Shown: positions 9,849 to 23,500 of the stretch, piece after piece
Numbering within the stretch: position 1 is the first letter of the stretch
Layout: each line of letters opens with the position of its first letter
Assembly (NCBI RefSeq): GCF_000090795.2
Contig: NW_003546340.1
Span: 27,957-91,956, forward strand
Source of the DNA: Amphimedon queenslandica
Taxonomy: Eukaryota > Porifera > Demospongiae > Haplosclerida > Niphatidae
Length of the DNA: 64,000 nucleotides
Reading direction: 5' to 3'
The notes under the pieces: generated by a model
Seen by the model: the letters and a program-made list of their open reading frames with translations, nothing else
Database searches by the model: none
Told to the model about the DNA's origin: nothing
Translations under genes and position numbers: made by a program

Positions 9849-12507
9849 ATGTGGCACGAGGCGAGGAAACAAGAGAAAAAGATACGAGAGGTCATGGTCG
9901 ACTTTCAGAGGCGGGCAGAAAGACGCAGGGAGCATTATGATAAGCTAGTAAGAAAAAGGGGCTCGTTTCCGTGTACTGAAGTTGAATTCCGTTTATTTCC
10001 GTATACTCATAGAAAGCAGACCCCACCTCTTACCTTCGGATAATCGGCAGCAAATGTCGTTTACATATAGACCCAACAGGTGGAGAGAGATACTCATCAA
10101 CAATGTCAGTAAGTTAGTATAGTACCGCTATCAATGGAGACTGCATAAATACAATATAAACTGACCACACCTACACGACCACACCCACCACATTATTATA
10201 ACTATAGGATACCGTGGCAAGGAGATGAAGATAATTTAATATCAAGGTAAGTTTGTCGGCCATTTTGAATTAAGAGGCTGTTCTTTTATAGATACGATGT
10301 CCGCATTCACATGGACATTATACCTGATTATAGCAAACTACCAGAAATTGAGTAATCGATCATTATTAATTATTATACATTTACATCTTATTTTTATAAT
10401 CATTTTGAATTAGGTTGAGCGGAGAAGAAAAATACGAGGAGACAAAGATTAATTATGAGAGATATCGTTCAGTAATAATCAATGAATTTAATAATGGTAA
10501 TCGTAGTAATTATCATTGTGTTGTACTTGTGGGTTTTTTATCTTAGTCCCTGAGTCTGAAGTATTGTCAAAGATTGATGTAGACGAGTTATATTCTGACG
10601 TAAAACGAGCCAAAAAAGGAAACAAAAAGTAAAATAATATCCTCCAAATACATACAAGTGCAACTTTGTTCTTTCTCTCTCTCTCTCTCTCCCCCCCCCT
10701 CTCTCTCTCTCTCTTTCTCTCTCACTGTATTTATCAGACAGTCAAAGAACAAGAGTGCTATATCGTATGACTATGACAGTCAACAGCAAATGGCTTCTGA
10801 TGCTAATAAGAAGAAGAGGATGATAGAAGATGATGATAAAGACAGCAATGATGAGACTGAAGATGGTAACAATATCAATGATTCTTATGCTATTTTTATT
10901 TTGTTTCATTTTTTAAGAAATGGATTTCGATATTGATACCTTTTCCTCTGGACAAGTAAACTTAAATATAGAGCATCGATTTTGTAATGTTATGTGATAT
11001 AATTTTATTGGAAAGCTGGTAAAATTTTACAAACTGGATCCATTCTTTTTCTAGATTGATAAATTAAATGTGCTTGCATTGGACTATAAAGTTTCTCAGG
11101 GATATTTCTCTCGGTAATATAATAATAATTGTAAAATTATTTATTTTTGTTTTTAGATCTGTAAGGTCAGAGAAGAACCTACTGATGGAGAGAAAGCAAG
11201 CCAAGATGGCAGAACTTGAGAAGTCTAATTTAACTGTAAGTATATTCATTTAAATTGAAGAGGCTTCATTAATGACTAATAGTAAAATATTTGAGTGAGT
11301 CCTTGTTATAGTGATTACTAATGTGTTACAGGGTAAGAAGGCTAGGAAAGAGAGGAGGTTGTTCAAGGAGATGTCACTGAGAACGCGAATGCCCAGCCCG
11401 CCACTTTTTGTACCAAAAGACATTTATAATCCAAAGAAACAGAGAGACGATGATGAAGAATCCAACACAAGGTACAAATGGAAATCATTGCAATTTCAAT
11501 ATGCAGTATACATGTATTTTTTAAACAATTTTAGTTCGTCTTCTGGCTCAGTATCTCTTGACAGTAAACCTCAGTTCATTACAGAGTTTGGTAGTGACGT
11601 CCCTTCTCTCCCCGCCTCCTCGTCAACTCTTGATCACGTGACCAAACCATGCCTTCCATTTTCCTCTTCCTCTCGTAAGAAAAGACGTAGAAGCAGCAGT
11701 AGCAGCAGCAGTAGTACTAGTAGTAGGAGTGATTCATCATCTCCTCGTAGAAAGAAACGCTCGTACCACTCTTCCTCCTCACACCATCATGCTGGAGATA
11801 GAGACAAGTCATTATTAATTCTTTTATTATTATTTATATTATTTGTTATTTCGTTAGAGAGAGGAGATCATCGCACAGTAGTAGTGGTCGGGATCATTCA
11901 AGATGGCGTCGCTCTAGGAGCAGGTCAATAGAGCGCGTGTCTGCATTGACAAAGAGCAAATTAGAGGCAAAAAAGTTAGTCTTACTGTTTTAATTGAAGC
12001 TTGTCATTTTCAACTCTTAAAGGCCACAGCCTAAGAAGAAGTCTCTTCCTTCATTGCAACAGAAGCAGCAGCAAGAAAAGGTGCTTTTCATTATTAGTAA
12101 CTGGCCACTTATTTATTGTCTTTATATAACTCAGACAAAACTAACTCCACAAGAAAGATTGAAGAAGAAAATGCAGTCCCAACTTTCAAAGACATGTAAG
12201 CTGTTTTGTAACCGTCCCAACGTAATTCTCCCTCTCTTGCTCCTTTTCTTTTTAATTTCTTCTCTCCTCCAGTCAAGGAGGACAAGAAAGTGGAGAAGTA
12301 CAAGGCGGAAGTTAAAGAAGTTGAGAGAATCGTGAGTGGAAAGCATTTCACAGTTACCATGTGAGTGAGTGTTTGCAGGAGAGAGAGGAGAAGATGAAGC
12401 AAGAGACGCTAAAGCTAAGACGTCGTGCTGGCTATGACGATTTTTATGACAGGTCAAGTCGATACTCTCGTTCACCGAGCCCTCGTGACCGATATCACAG
12501 ACACTAA
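9849..12507 (+). CDS. CLASRP: CLASRP-like SR-rich splicing regulator
   Basis: About 17 small exons: 9849-9947, 10013-10104, 10208-10246, 10292-10351, 10414-10496, 10547-10628, 10738-10865, 10918-10955, 11055-11113, 11157-11235, 11332-11471, 11535-11807, 11858-11974, 12023-12080, 12135-12195, 12273-12331, 12379-12507. The N terminus MWHEARKQEKKIREVMVDF matches the CLASRP/SWAP2 opening, then PWQGDEDNLISRYDVRIH, the NYERYR block, FITEFGSD, an Arg/Ser tract (exons 12-13), LTPQERLKKKMQ and an RYSRSPSPRDRYHRH end close to the vertebrate C terminus. CLASRP binds CLK kinases and affects alternative splicing in the nucleus. Shorter than the vertebrate protein, mainly through a reduced RS region. The exon 2 donor (GTCAGT at 10105) is inferred from phase. 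Convergent with the GT43 gene on the other strand. Confidence 0.93.
10671..10725. repeat. (CT)n polypyrimidine tract in CLASRP intron
   Basis: CT dinucleotide run with a central C stretch, directly upstream of the exon starting at 10738. It doubles as a strong polypyrimidine tract for that 3' splice site. Confidence 0.9.
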
Positions 12508-12686
12508 ATATTTTATATTATTATTATAATTATTAATTACTTTAAATATTCTTGTACCTGCGCAAGGCATATAATTATAAAAGAGGTTTGAACTAGCAAA
12601 TTGAAGTCATGAAAAGGTTCGTATCGTTATTGGTAAAATTCTTTTATTATTCACAAAAATACATTGATAATTTTCTGAAAGCAATT

Positions 12687-14483
12687 TCATGTTTCGATGA
12701 GAGGATCTGATGGCTGTCCTTGAGCAATCAGTCTCTCTTCGTCTTTTGTCTTTGGTTTCTCTGTCCTTGTATGCCAAACAAGGACCTAAACAACAAAACA
12801 TTGTACCAGTAAATAACAGGCCAACAGTTGTGTGTGGCTTGGTACTGCTAAATCAAAACAAAGGAAAATTCTCTCAATTTCCTAGCCATTAAAAAAATGC
12901 ACTGTTCTAAATAGTACAGGGACTGTGACCCAATTTTTGAGTAACTTTAAAATTCGTAAAAAATCCAAACTTGATCGGAATCAGCTCAAACTTGAAATAC
13001 AACATAAGTACATGTATATGTATCAGAAAAAATTCTAAAAATGAAAAATTCTCATCAAGTGATTTTTGGCAAAATTTGGCCGACGACCCTGTACTATAGT
13101 ACAGGGACTTTTGCCCAATTTTGGAGCAACTTTTAAAAATTCATAAAAAATATAATTTTGATCAGAATCAGCTCAAACTTGAAATACAACGTAAGTACAT
13201 GTATATGTGTCAGGAAAAATTATAAAAGTGAAGAATTTTTTTTCCTTGTAATTTTTGACGAAATACCCTGTATTATTATAGCCCATGGTATTTGGGCAAA
13301 AATAATACCTTCTTGCAGTTGCTGGCACGACCTTCAGCATCAGAAGGTTGAACCATTTGTGACAGAAAGTCACTTTCAAGCCAGCCAATCCTTGAATCAG
13401 GGTTTATCTCAGCTGTACTGAACTGCAATACAACATCTAACTTAATAGCAAAACCTAAAAACAGAGTATACCATGAAACTCTCTCTCTCTCCATTTTACC
13501 AGCAAAATCAATAGGAAATGGTCTCAATTTAGCCCACGACCTATGCCAATCGACCACGGTCCCTTTATCGTCACAGACAGGCCCTTCCCACCTCAGTCCC
13601 CCACAGATACCGACCGGCCAGACTGAGAGCTTCCTGGTAGCTCTAATCTCATCAAATAGTTCAATATCGTACGTGTTATCATCGTCACCAAAATACACGA
13701 CGTCTCCTTTTCCCTTGCCTGGCATTGTCATGTGGTTTCTACGCAGCCAGTTCAGTCCCAGGTTTCTTTGTTCAACTCCTCTGCTCTTTCTCCACACTGG
13801 TTCCTTACTCTATAACAAAAGAAAAGAGACTTAAGATCATTCTTTAAGCTTTCAAATAGTCCATGCTTTTTTCGAAAAAACATCCTCAATATTTTTAGTA
13901 AATTTTCTGGCATAATGCCCTTATGCTATGTAGAAATTTTGGATCAATTCCAATAACAATTCTTAAATGACTTACATTTCTTTGTAATTCTTTTTTCGTT
14001 CTTACGTTGAGGTGAGTATATTTCAGGTTGCATTTCTTTAAGAATCTAGCAACAAGTCCGGTCTTATTGTCCGAGTCTTCTACGACTATCCAGTGAAGGT
14101 TCTTAATGTGCATGAGAGTCTGAGAGAGTCTCGTAAGGTCCGCCTTCTGAGTCCAGCAAGAGTAAGTGGGTGTGATCATGTGTATAACTGGGATATGAGG
14201 GACGAGGGAAGGAGAGTGACTATCATGGAGCGACGATGTGCTTTCATTAGTGGAACACTTTTGTTTGAGTGTCAATATTTCTTGTTTTAACCTGTTAATG
14301 GATTCTTTTAATTGATTTTGTGTGTCGGAGCATTGTGTTGTACAATCATAGGATCCTATGGGGATATGTCACGTGATTATCACATGCATCTGCCTCACCT
14401 GGTGAGAGGAGGTTGAGAGCTAAGGCATTGAAGAGCAACAAACAGAGAACACAAATCACAAAAGTACCAACGTGAATCCTCAT
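12687..14483 (-). CDS. GT43 beta-1,3-glucuronosyltransferase (copy 4)
   Basis: Minus-strand exons in transcript order: 14483-14399, 14355-13976, 13809-13500, 13454-13309, 12785-12687. Exon 1 encodes a hydrophobic anchor ([19 protein letters not shown]); exon 2 starts with a coiled-coil stem ([19 protein letters not shown]) and then [17 protein letters not shown] and WIVVEDSD. Exon 3 holds [12 protein letters not shown], the DxD site FGDDDNTYD and [10 protein letters not shown] in one piece: the intron that splits the + strand copies after the FEE/FDE motif is absent. It has instead an intron before SKEPVWRKS. The last exons give GWLESDFL and [11 protein letters not shown]. Copy 4 is the most diverged from copies 2 and 3 and shares [11 protein letters not shown] with copy 1. 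Confidence 0.92.
12895..13275 (-). repeat. Two satellite units in GT43 copy 4 intron
   Basis: Two units in the orientation opposite to those at 6720-7400, with AATCAGCTCAAACTTGAAAT and ACATAAGTACATGTATATG. The perfect 20 bp palindrome is at 13087-13106; the other copy is decayed (near 12915). Confidence 0.85.
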
Positions 14484-14560
14484 GTTATGGGCGGGGCTAA
14501 AACAAACCACACCTTTTAGGTAGGCGTGGTCTTATTGCCCACGTGTCATACATTTTAAAA
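14484..14560. promoter_or_regulatory. Compact bidirectional promoter, GT43 copy 4 / TMX1-like
   Basis: Only 77 bp separate the two divergent start codons. The segment contains GGGCGGGGC and CACGTG, motifs commonly found in GC-box or E-box promoters; function is inferred from position only. Confidence 0.5.
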
Positions 14561-17500
14561 ATGGCGCCTTTGACTTATATATTTCTAGGTTTGTCTTTGT
14601 TAGTAGCCGTTAATGGAGGGAAAGAGAGAGTGATTGGAGCAGAAGTAGTGACCATCACTACTGATAACTGGAGGGATATGCTCACTGGAGAATGGATGGT
14701 GGAATTGTAAGCATTAAAAATAATTAATGTAGTTAATGTAGAATGATAATAATTAATTATTGATGTATTTAATTAGTTATGCTCCATGGTGTCCATATTG
14801 CACGCAGTTTTCTCCAGTCTGGGAAGACTTTGCCGATTGGGTCAACGATTTTGACGTAAAGGTTGCCAAAGTAGACATAACAAACGAACCAAGTGAAGAT
14901 TAATTAAACAATCGATTATTATTATTATTATCATCGTTATTATTATTATTATTGTAGTACTTGGTGGTCAGTTTATGATTGAGCAGCTGCCAACTATATT
15001 CCAGTGAGTGTTCTGGGAAAATTACTTAATTGTACATGTATATATAAATAAACACTGAATGGGATGTTCCCATCTCTCTCTTCCTTTCTTCCTAGTATAA
15101 AAGATGGTGATGTTAGGTTGTATTCCGATGAAAGGAATCCGACTTCCTTGCAGGATTTCATTGAAAAGAACAATTATTTAAACGTTGATCCAATACCTTG
15201 GTACAAGAGCCCAACATCTCTACAGTTAGTGGCTACCAGCATACACTAGTACTGATAATGATGATAATAGTAATAATAATGATGATGATAATAATAGTAA
15301 TAATAATAATAATAATTTGTTTTGGTATTGTTTTCGTTTTTTGTTTTATTGTTGTTGTTACTGCTGTTTTTTTATAATAATAATAATAATAATGATGATG
15401 ATGATGATGATATTTTTCTTATTTTTTATCCAGTATGTATGGACTGGGCGTAATGTTCCAGCTGGCTCAGGAAGCACAGGTCAATACATAATGTGTTTAT
15501 TTTAGTTTGTGGGTATGACTCAAGTATCCACTATTTCCTGTTTTTTATTTTTTATGATTTTATCCACATACCCTACTATACTGGGCCCTACCCATCACAA
15601 AGCCGTTTCACTGATGAATTTTATTATCATGATTATGCATGATGTCATTTATGACTCTACGAGTTGTTTCCATTATTATTCCCGGAATTTATTCATTTAT
15701 CAGCCAATTACCGTGTCCATGTGTGTAGAGGATGCATGGTCCCTTTGATCTTAGAGTCAGTTCTTATTATGTATATATAATGCATGTGGCGTTTGATAGT
15801 CTTCTCTATTATTAATTAATTTTATTATAATTATTTTTACAATAATTTGATTGATAGAGTTGTAGCTGCGCGTCGTATATTAGATTATGTTTATCATGAT
15901 TATTAAATTAATTTATTTTTTATTATTTTTTCTCTTGAAACAGAAACTCGAGGAGTACCTGCGAAAGGAGTACAACCTCTCCACCTGGGGCATCTTTGGG
16001 ATAATGGCTACTGGTACCGTGGTTATCGGACTATTGATCGGCCTGGTGAGTAGTACATGTACGTGTACATGTATACATGTGCGTAACAAGTGGTGCGTGT
16101 GTGTCCAGATAAAATATGAATGGGTAGCTGCTTTTGTGTTGAATTCGATATTACGTCAAGTTTTTACACAATATAAGTAATAGATGTATTACATTTACAT
16201 TTGTACTGGTTTTTATAATGAAAGTACAGTTCCACATTCTTCAACTTCTTTTAAGTGACTTCCCTGAGTTAATTGACTGTATCTACTACTCTTAAGTCAT
16301 CACGGACTGGACTCTATGTCTTGGGAATGTTTATTTTTGTGCAAGTATTGATGAAATGTTTGTGTAGGTACCTCACTCTGTAGCTTCTACATCAACCCAA
16401 CCTTGTATTTGTATATTCAGTGCAACCAGTCTCCTGTATAATGGGCTCTGACATAGTACTCACTCTTATGGCTCTTCTCTGAGTCCCAGCTGTCATTTAT
16501 TAGTGGAACTCCTCTTGTGTAAAATAGGTCTATAAAGTTCAATCCATTAGAGACTAATAGCCCCATTAGAACCAGCTGTACTAATCAACCATTAGCCCTT
16601 ACACACACACACACACACATACACATATATACTTGTTAGAAGTCTCACCTACAGTACACTCTTAATAAAAGTATAATTTTAATTTCACAATGTCTCTGAT
16701 TGTTCATTTGTCTACTGTCTATCCTTAATGGCTACTTTATACTTTCTGTTTCGAGATCAATATGCATGTACATGTACATGTACACGTAGTTAAGGAAATT
16801 GATGGCAGACGCCAATTGTAAAAGGTACAGTCCCCACTTCTCTTTGAAAGTATTGTCTATCAATGACTGTCTGCATATGTACCTTATTTAATTACTGTGG
16901 GGAGAGACAGAGGGGGAAATGAAATTAGAGAAATACAGAGTAGAGAAGGAACAGAAGAGAGAGAGAGATGGAGATTCGGTCTGTTTGTTATTAATTATTA
17001 TTAATTAGTGGTTCTCCAAATGTAGTCGGCCACACGCTTCACTGCTATGACTCATTTGGTGGAGAATAATAAACAATTTTTGCTAATTTATTTTATAAAT
17101 ACTCAGCGAGTTACATCACTTTATGTAACCCACTCTAAGTGTGATATTGATATTGTATCATTCATCATCATCATCATCATTAGTAGCAGCAGTATATTAT
17201 TGCTAGTATTATTATTGGTATTTATTATTATTTACATGTCTTTGCTCACCTAATATTCTTGGTTATAATAGTAATCATTCTAGCTTTACAGCTAATTAAT
17301 TAATCATCGTCTCGTGTTTCATTACTTCAGTATTTTAAATACACCCTCCAGACCCACAGTACATGTAAATTGTATAGTCTATATAGACTGCATTGATAAG
17401 TTTTCATAATATGCTTCAATATTGACATAGTAAGCATTCACTTGTGTATAAACTCATTCAGTATTGCTACCACATTACATTAGTGTCCTGTATAGTGGCC

Positions 17501-20500
17501 CAGTAGTATTAATGGTCATGACTGATAGCATCACTTCCTGTAGCATTCCATGAGTAACTGTGTTTGTTGCCTGGCCACAATCTTTGATGTAAATAATTGC
17601 CTCTCTCTTTAGTGTGGAATAACCAATTAACATTAAAAGAAGTAGGGGAGCCTACCCACTTATATGGGGGGGGGAGGGAGGGAGAGGAAGGGAGACATCG
17701 GAGGGGGAATGGAGGGAGAGGGAGGTCTTACGATGGTAGTCTTATGTTATTGTAGAGTCACTTTATTCCTTAATGACTGCATACATGTACATGTAGTTTA
17801 GTATTGAATGGGTACATTAAATTGTGTGGCTATTTCATGAGTTCTTTCCCCTGAAAATACTAATAGCTTCTTTTTATGAATATGATACGTCTACATTGTA
17901 TGTATTCACTTGTGTGTGTAATTTTGATGACTCTCCCCATCATACATTAAGCATAATTAGCATACACTTACAATTGTACATTAACATATTCACAGCACAT
18001 CTACCTAGTGCAGGCATCAAGAGCTTATCACTAAAATTACAAGCTCGATAATTTCTGCTATCTCTTTTTTTGATGTTATATGCAATGAGCTTCATTACAG
18101 GTTTCTTATAATCTGCATATTAGATTAGCCTCTTTGTTGCTGTTTTAGCCCTCAAGTTTTAATGATTCTATTTACAGTATGGTGTAGTCCATTGCTCTAC
18201 TGTTAGGTCATGTGGTGGATGTGCATGTATTGGAAGCCATTTTCCAGCTTCTCTAATCTTTTGGTCTCAAAGCTTTCTTTTTTGATAGTGCTAACCTCAA
18301 CTTCTGCCCAGAGGCAAGCCCATCTGGTATATAACTTTTTATAATTAATTTGCTATCGTTATTATTATTGTTATTATTATTATTATTATTACTTATTTAT
18401 TTTTTATAATTAATTGCATTGTAAGTGTAAGACGTGGTGTCTGCTTCTCATAATTGGTGAATTCCGATCTAATAATTGGGAGGAGGAGGAGGTGAAATTG
18501 AGTTAAGTTTGCATGAGCTTTTAAGGACGTCAAGTAACATGTCAATGGCTGCATGGTAACTGTGTACGTGTGTGTACACGTACATCTTCATTTATGTATG
18601 TATGTATACATGTACGTATGTATTGTATGCGTACTTGTATTGCTTGTGTGTCACTTTCCGGCTAAGTGAGCGAAGCAGCACACTTTATGAGCCGACAAAC
18701 ACTGTATGTATGCCTTTTGGGATAAACTTTTAAAATTCATAAAAACTCCAATCTTGATCGGAATTAGCTCAAACTTGAAATGCAACATAAGAACATGTAT
18801 ATGTATCAGAAAAAATTATAAAAATTCAAAATTCTCTCGTAGCCATTTCTGATGAAATTTGGCCAATTACCCTGTACTATAGTACAGGGACTTTGGCTCG
18901 ATTTTGGAGCAACTTTTAAAATTTGTAAAAAAAATCCAATTTTGATCGGAATCAGCTCAAACTTGAAAAACAACAAAAGAACATGTATATGTATCAAATG
19001 AAATTATAAAAATGCAGAATTCTCTCCTAGTCATTTTTGACAAAATGCACTCTTGTACCATGTACATGTATCAGGGTTTCAAAAAACTTATTATTATTAT
19101 TATTATTATCATTACTATTATTATTAGTAATTACAGTGAACATGACTCATATTACTAATTGTCCATTTGTTGACATTATGACATGCAGCTGCTGCTATTT
19201 CAACATGTACCTATAACTTATTATTATTATAATAATACAATCGCTCACTCTCACCTCTATAGTCTTACCCCCATCTCCTCAATCCTCGTTACACTAAGTA
19301 TGGAGAAGCACTATACATTATTGACTCAAGTGTATCTGTACACGTGATAACGTGAGAAGTAGTCACATCACTTTGAGTCAGCTGCCCATTTAGAGTAAAT
19401 TGATATTTGGATCCACTGCCCGCATGTTGTGTGGTTGTAGGACTCTTGTCAAGTTACCGGAGCGTGTAATTGAGATATCGTACTACTAGCACTAACTGAG
19501 AGTGTTGTTTGCTCAATGGATTTGAATTAGTACCGAACATCTGGAGTTTGAGCCTATAGTTTACAATCTTGCACGCGCTTTATGAAGTATATACATGTAG
19601 TATCGTATCTTTGTGTAGCGTGTTGAACCACTGTAGGGAACAACAGAGACCATTAAAATGCGCTCTTATGAATTTACTCCACTCAATCTGTCTGCTTCTC
19701 TTTGCTCCTCTATCTCTCCTCCTCCTCCTCCTCTTGCTCTTCAATAAAATGAAATATGCCCTCAAGCTAGTGCTGTGATGTATACAGTTCATCTACTGTA
19801 GGATCACTTAGTCTTTATTGAAATGGACTGAAGCTTTCTAATATAAGGGTATCATTATGTATTAGAAAGTTTAAAATTCGAATTTTTGCAATAGGAATCA
19901 GCTCAAATATTCTGTACAGCATTATAATAAATAGGTGTATTGTTGTTCCCTGACTATTGGGTAGCAAATCTTGTTCTTCCTCCTACTGTCTCTGAGTCTG
20001 ACCTTTACATAAACTCATTTTTGAGCGTGAATGTCATGATGTTTACCTCATCAGTAGCAGCTGTTATTCCACTGTTATTGATCCCCAGTCTGAGTGTGTG
20101 TGTGTATGTGTGTCTATGCATTTGAATTAGTATGTATTACCGGTAGGAGACTCGTATTACATCCATTCAATGGTGTTGTGATTATTATCATCATCATCAT
20201 TATTATTATTATTATTATTATTGAAAAATTTAATCTGTCATCAGGTCACCAAACTCTAACATTTAATACATTAAAGCGATAAAGGTTTGGTAGCTTGATA
20301 TACGTGTATTCAATCTTACCATTATTCTTATTATTATTATTAGTGACATTATTATCATTATTATACTAATAAGCCCCAATAAGGCTCCTACACACACATA
20401 CATGTAGTTGTATATGCCTTTAGGCTAGTTAACTCCCTTTCTCTCTCATCCTTTCTCCAAAGCTCCTTCAAAGGCCAATGTTTTGACATGTTGCATTCCA

Positions 20501-23500
20501 GTTCATTTCTTTCTATTGGTCATTTGTAGGGCTTACTACCTCTCCTCTGTAGTTGTACATGAGGTTGGCATGACAACTCATAAAATGACAGCACTTTAGT
20601 TATTTTATTAGCTTATGAATGTGTGGGTGTCTTTTAAACTGTTTAAGATAGTCCGCGTATGTTCTATTTAGTTTGTCTGTTTTTTATATCTTTTAAAATT
20701 ATTTTTCACTCACAATGTTAGTGTAGTTGTGTATTTCTTCAGTGTTGAGTGTACATGATCAGGTATCAGACTCATTAGCTTGTTATAAGTGATAATGTTG
20801 ATACTATACACATCATCATCATCATTATTATTTTGTTATGCTACACTTATATGCAAACAAACACTTGCAGAACTATATTGAGTTTAAGTATTGTATCTTT
20901 ATTTCGTTAGTCTTTCTTTTTAAACTATTATTATTATTGTTATTATTGTTGTTGATGGTATAACAATATTGGTTTCTTTTTTGGTGTTTCCATTACATAT
21001 TGAATGATTACTGAAGTGACTAGTGATATTAATATTGAAACGATACTAACATAGATACTTCAGCCTGATCTATGTCTAATGATATAAACGGGCAGAAATG
21101 CAGCTGCTACATGATGAGAGATTGTTATCTTTACTGGAGGGAGGGAGGTATGGGCTATTATGTATACACAAGGCATATCTTATACTAAATTTGAGACTGT
21201 TTTTACAGTCTCGTTTAATGGGCCATTGATCAATGGTGGGGTATTATCACATCCAACTGCTAGTGATACAGGCATTGGATGGCAACCTCAGGAAACTGAG
21301 AGAGACAGAGACAGAGGGTTCACTAGGTAACTGAGACCATGTATCTCATTTGATAAAACTGTTATTTTCAAAACCCGATAACATAACAAATCGCTCAAGC
21401 GAAGCGATCGCATTTCATATCTGGTATATCATGAATCATTTCTGCCCTATCTCTCTGACTCTTTCTCTATTTTATTTTTTTACTAAAAAACAATTAACCA
21501 GTAAGTGTACGTGACCCCATTAATGTGTTTGTGACTGAGTCTACATGCGTTTGTGTGTGTCCAGTTGCGTCAGTCAGGCCACAGTTGTTATTCTCAAGCA
21601 GGTGACACCATAAACCTCTCCCTGCCATTCAATCCTCGTCCTTCCTTTGATACTGACCCGATCACGAGTTCTTTAGTCCAAACAGAGCGCCATCCGGTAG
21701 TCACGTTATCCCTATTGAATTATACACACCGACACCAGTTCACATATTGTTAATGGTTTGAAAGGGACACATGAGATAGTTTCAAGTGGTGTTTACAAGA
21801 GGGGGAGGATGAGGTTTGTGGGTAACCCTGTATGCTGTCTAAGACTGTCATTGTATACATCTCTCCCACTTTACTCAAACTGTCATGTATACAGGCACTT
21901 AGACCAGGTCATGTAACTCTTATATGACATAACGATCATTACCAGACACACACACACACACACAGTGACACAGTCTTCTAATGCACATAATGTGTATTTC
22001 CTTTTTGTGTGGTTGCTCTCTCTCTGTTGTATTTTATTGAAATACCTCATAACGATATTCATAGGGTTCGTGGTTGTTTGAGACTGCTAATTGATGTGCA
22101 GCATTTGGTAGTAGGAGGCACCCTGTGTTATATGAGATAGTGCAAAAGCTCACTTACTCTCTATTAGTAGAGTCCTATGCAGCATATAATATGATGCATA
22201 TGTATAATGTATTTATGATTTAACCATGTTTATGTGTAGGCTTCATGTGATGTTTATGGCTCTTATGCTTTCATGCATGAGCTTGTATGTGTACATGTAT
22301 GCATGCGTGGGTAGTCTTGGTTTTACAAATTTTATTTTGATTAAGGATTTGTATCGTTGCGATTCCTGCCTTTGAGGCTTTAATTGTTGTAACAAGAGCT
22401 ACCAGAAGAGACCGAGAGAGTGTAGGAAGAGGAGAGGAAAAGGGAGAAAAGGGACTGTTTGAGTAAAGGAAGTAAAGAGAGCCTGGGAAAAGAGAGAGAA
22501 TGCTGGGTTGATGTAATATGAATAATAGAGAAACAAAGAGTCTTGACACTTGCATTGTTTAAGTTAATGCTATCTGAGTTGTAGCTGCTAAGGAAGGGGA
22601 CATAGTTTAAAGAGAGGAAGCAGAGAGAGAGAAGGAATGCTAGGGAGAGTACTTTTTGCTGGTTCAGTGATTAGGTCAACTCATTGTGCTTGGATGAATC
22701 AATTGAATCCTTTTAAATATATTCCCTCTCTCTTTGTGTTGGTTAAGAGTTACAAACCAAGGGAAGCCTTTCCATCATTTTAGCTCACCTTTTGCACATA
22801 AAAGCAATAATAATAATAACAATAAGTGCTTTATTATTATTATTATTATTATATTATGTATACACAAATCTCTATACTTGTACATATACATGTACATGAG
22901 CTACTTAATGTACATGTGTGCTTACATTACATGATACACCTAGCAGCTGCTTGTATTATTAAGCATGTAAAGTGGTTCTCTTTGAGATGGTGTGTTTGAT
23001 GGTAAGGGAACTACTGTAAGTGAAAGGATTTTGTGTGTGTGGGGGTATGTAAGTGGGTAGGAGATAAGTAGGCTAGTGGTTTTGTTTTTGCCCTAAGGCT
23101 GTTTGCCTCTAATTTGAATTTTGTCTCTTTCCTTCATTCTGCCTTTCCTTCAACCTCTCCCTTCTCTGTATTCCTGTTTTTTTCTTTTCTGTGTCTTTCC
23201 TTTCATTTTCTTCCTGTTGTTTCCCCGGTGCATGTATTTTTCTCTTTATAATGCATTAATAGCATGTATATTACTATGAGGGAATTCCTTCAATAGTTTG
23301 AGTGTAGTTCCGTCCCTTTGTTTGTCTGTGTGTTCCTGGTAATATTATACGTCAGTATAACGTATTTTAGTAGGAACTGATGTATTTCATTATTAATGTA
23401 TTGCATTACATTATGCATACACATATGCACATGTACTTCAGTAGTATCATCTCCTGTTACTATTTTTAGAATCCATTAGCATACACACTTTAGTAATAAT

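Noticed and set aside
12109-12475. Minus-strand frames of 97-114 codons inside CLASRP
   Set aside because: Antisense shadows of the CLASRP exons and introns, with no domain.
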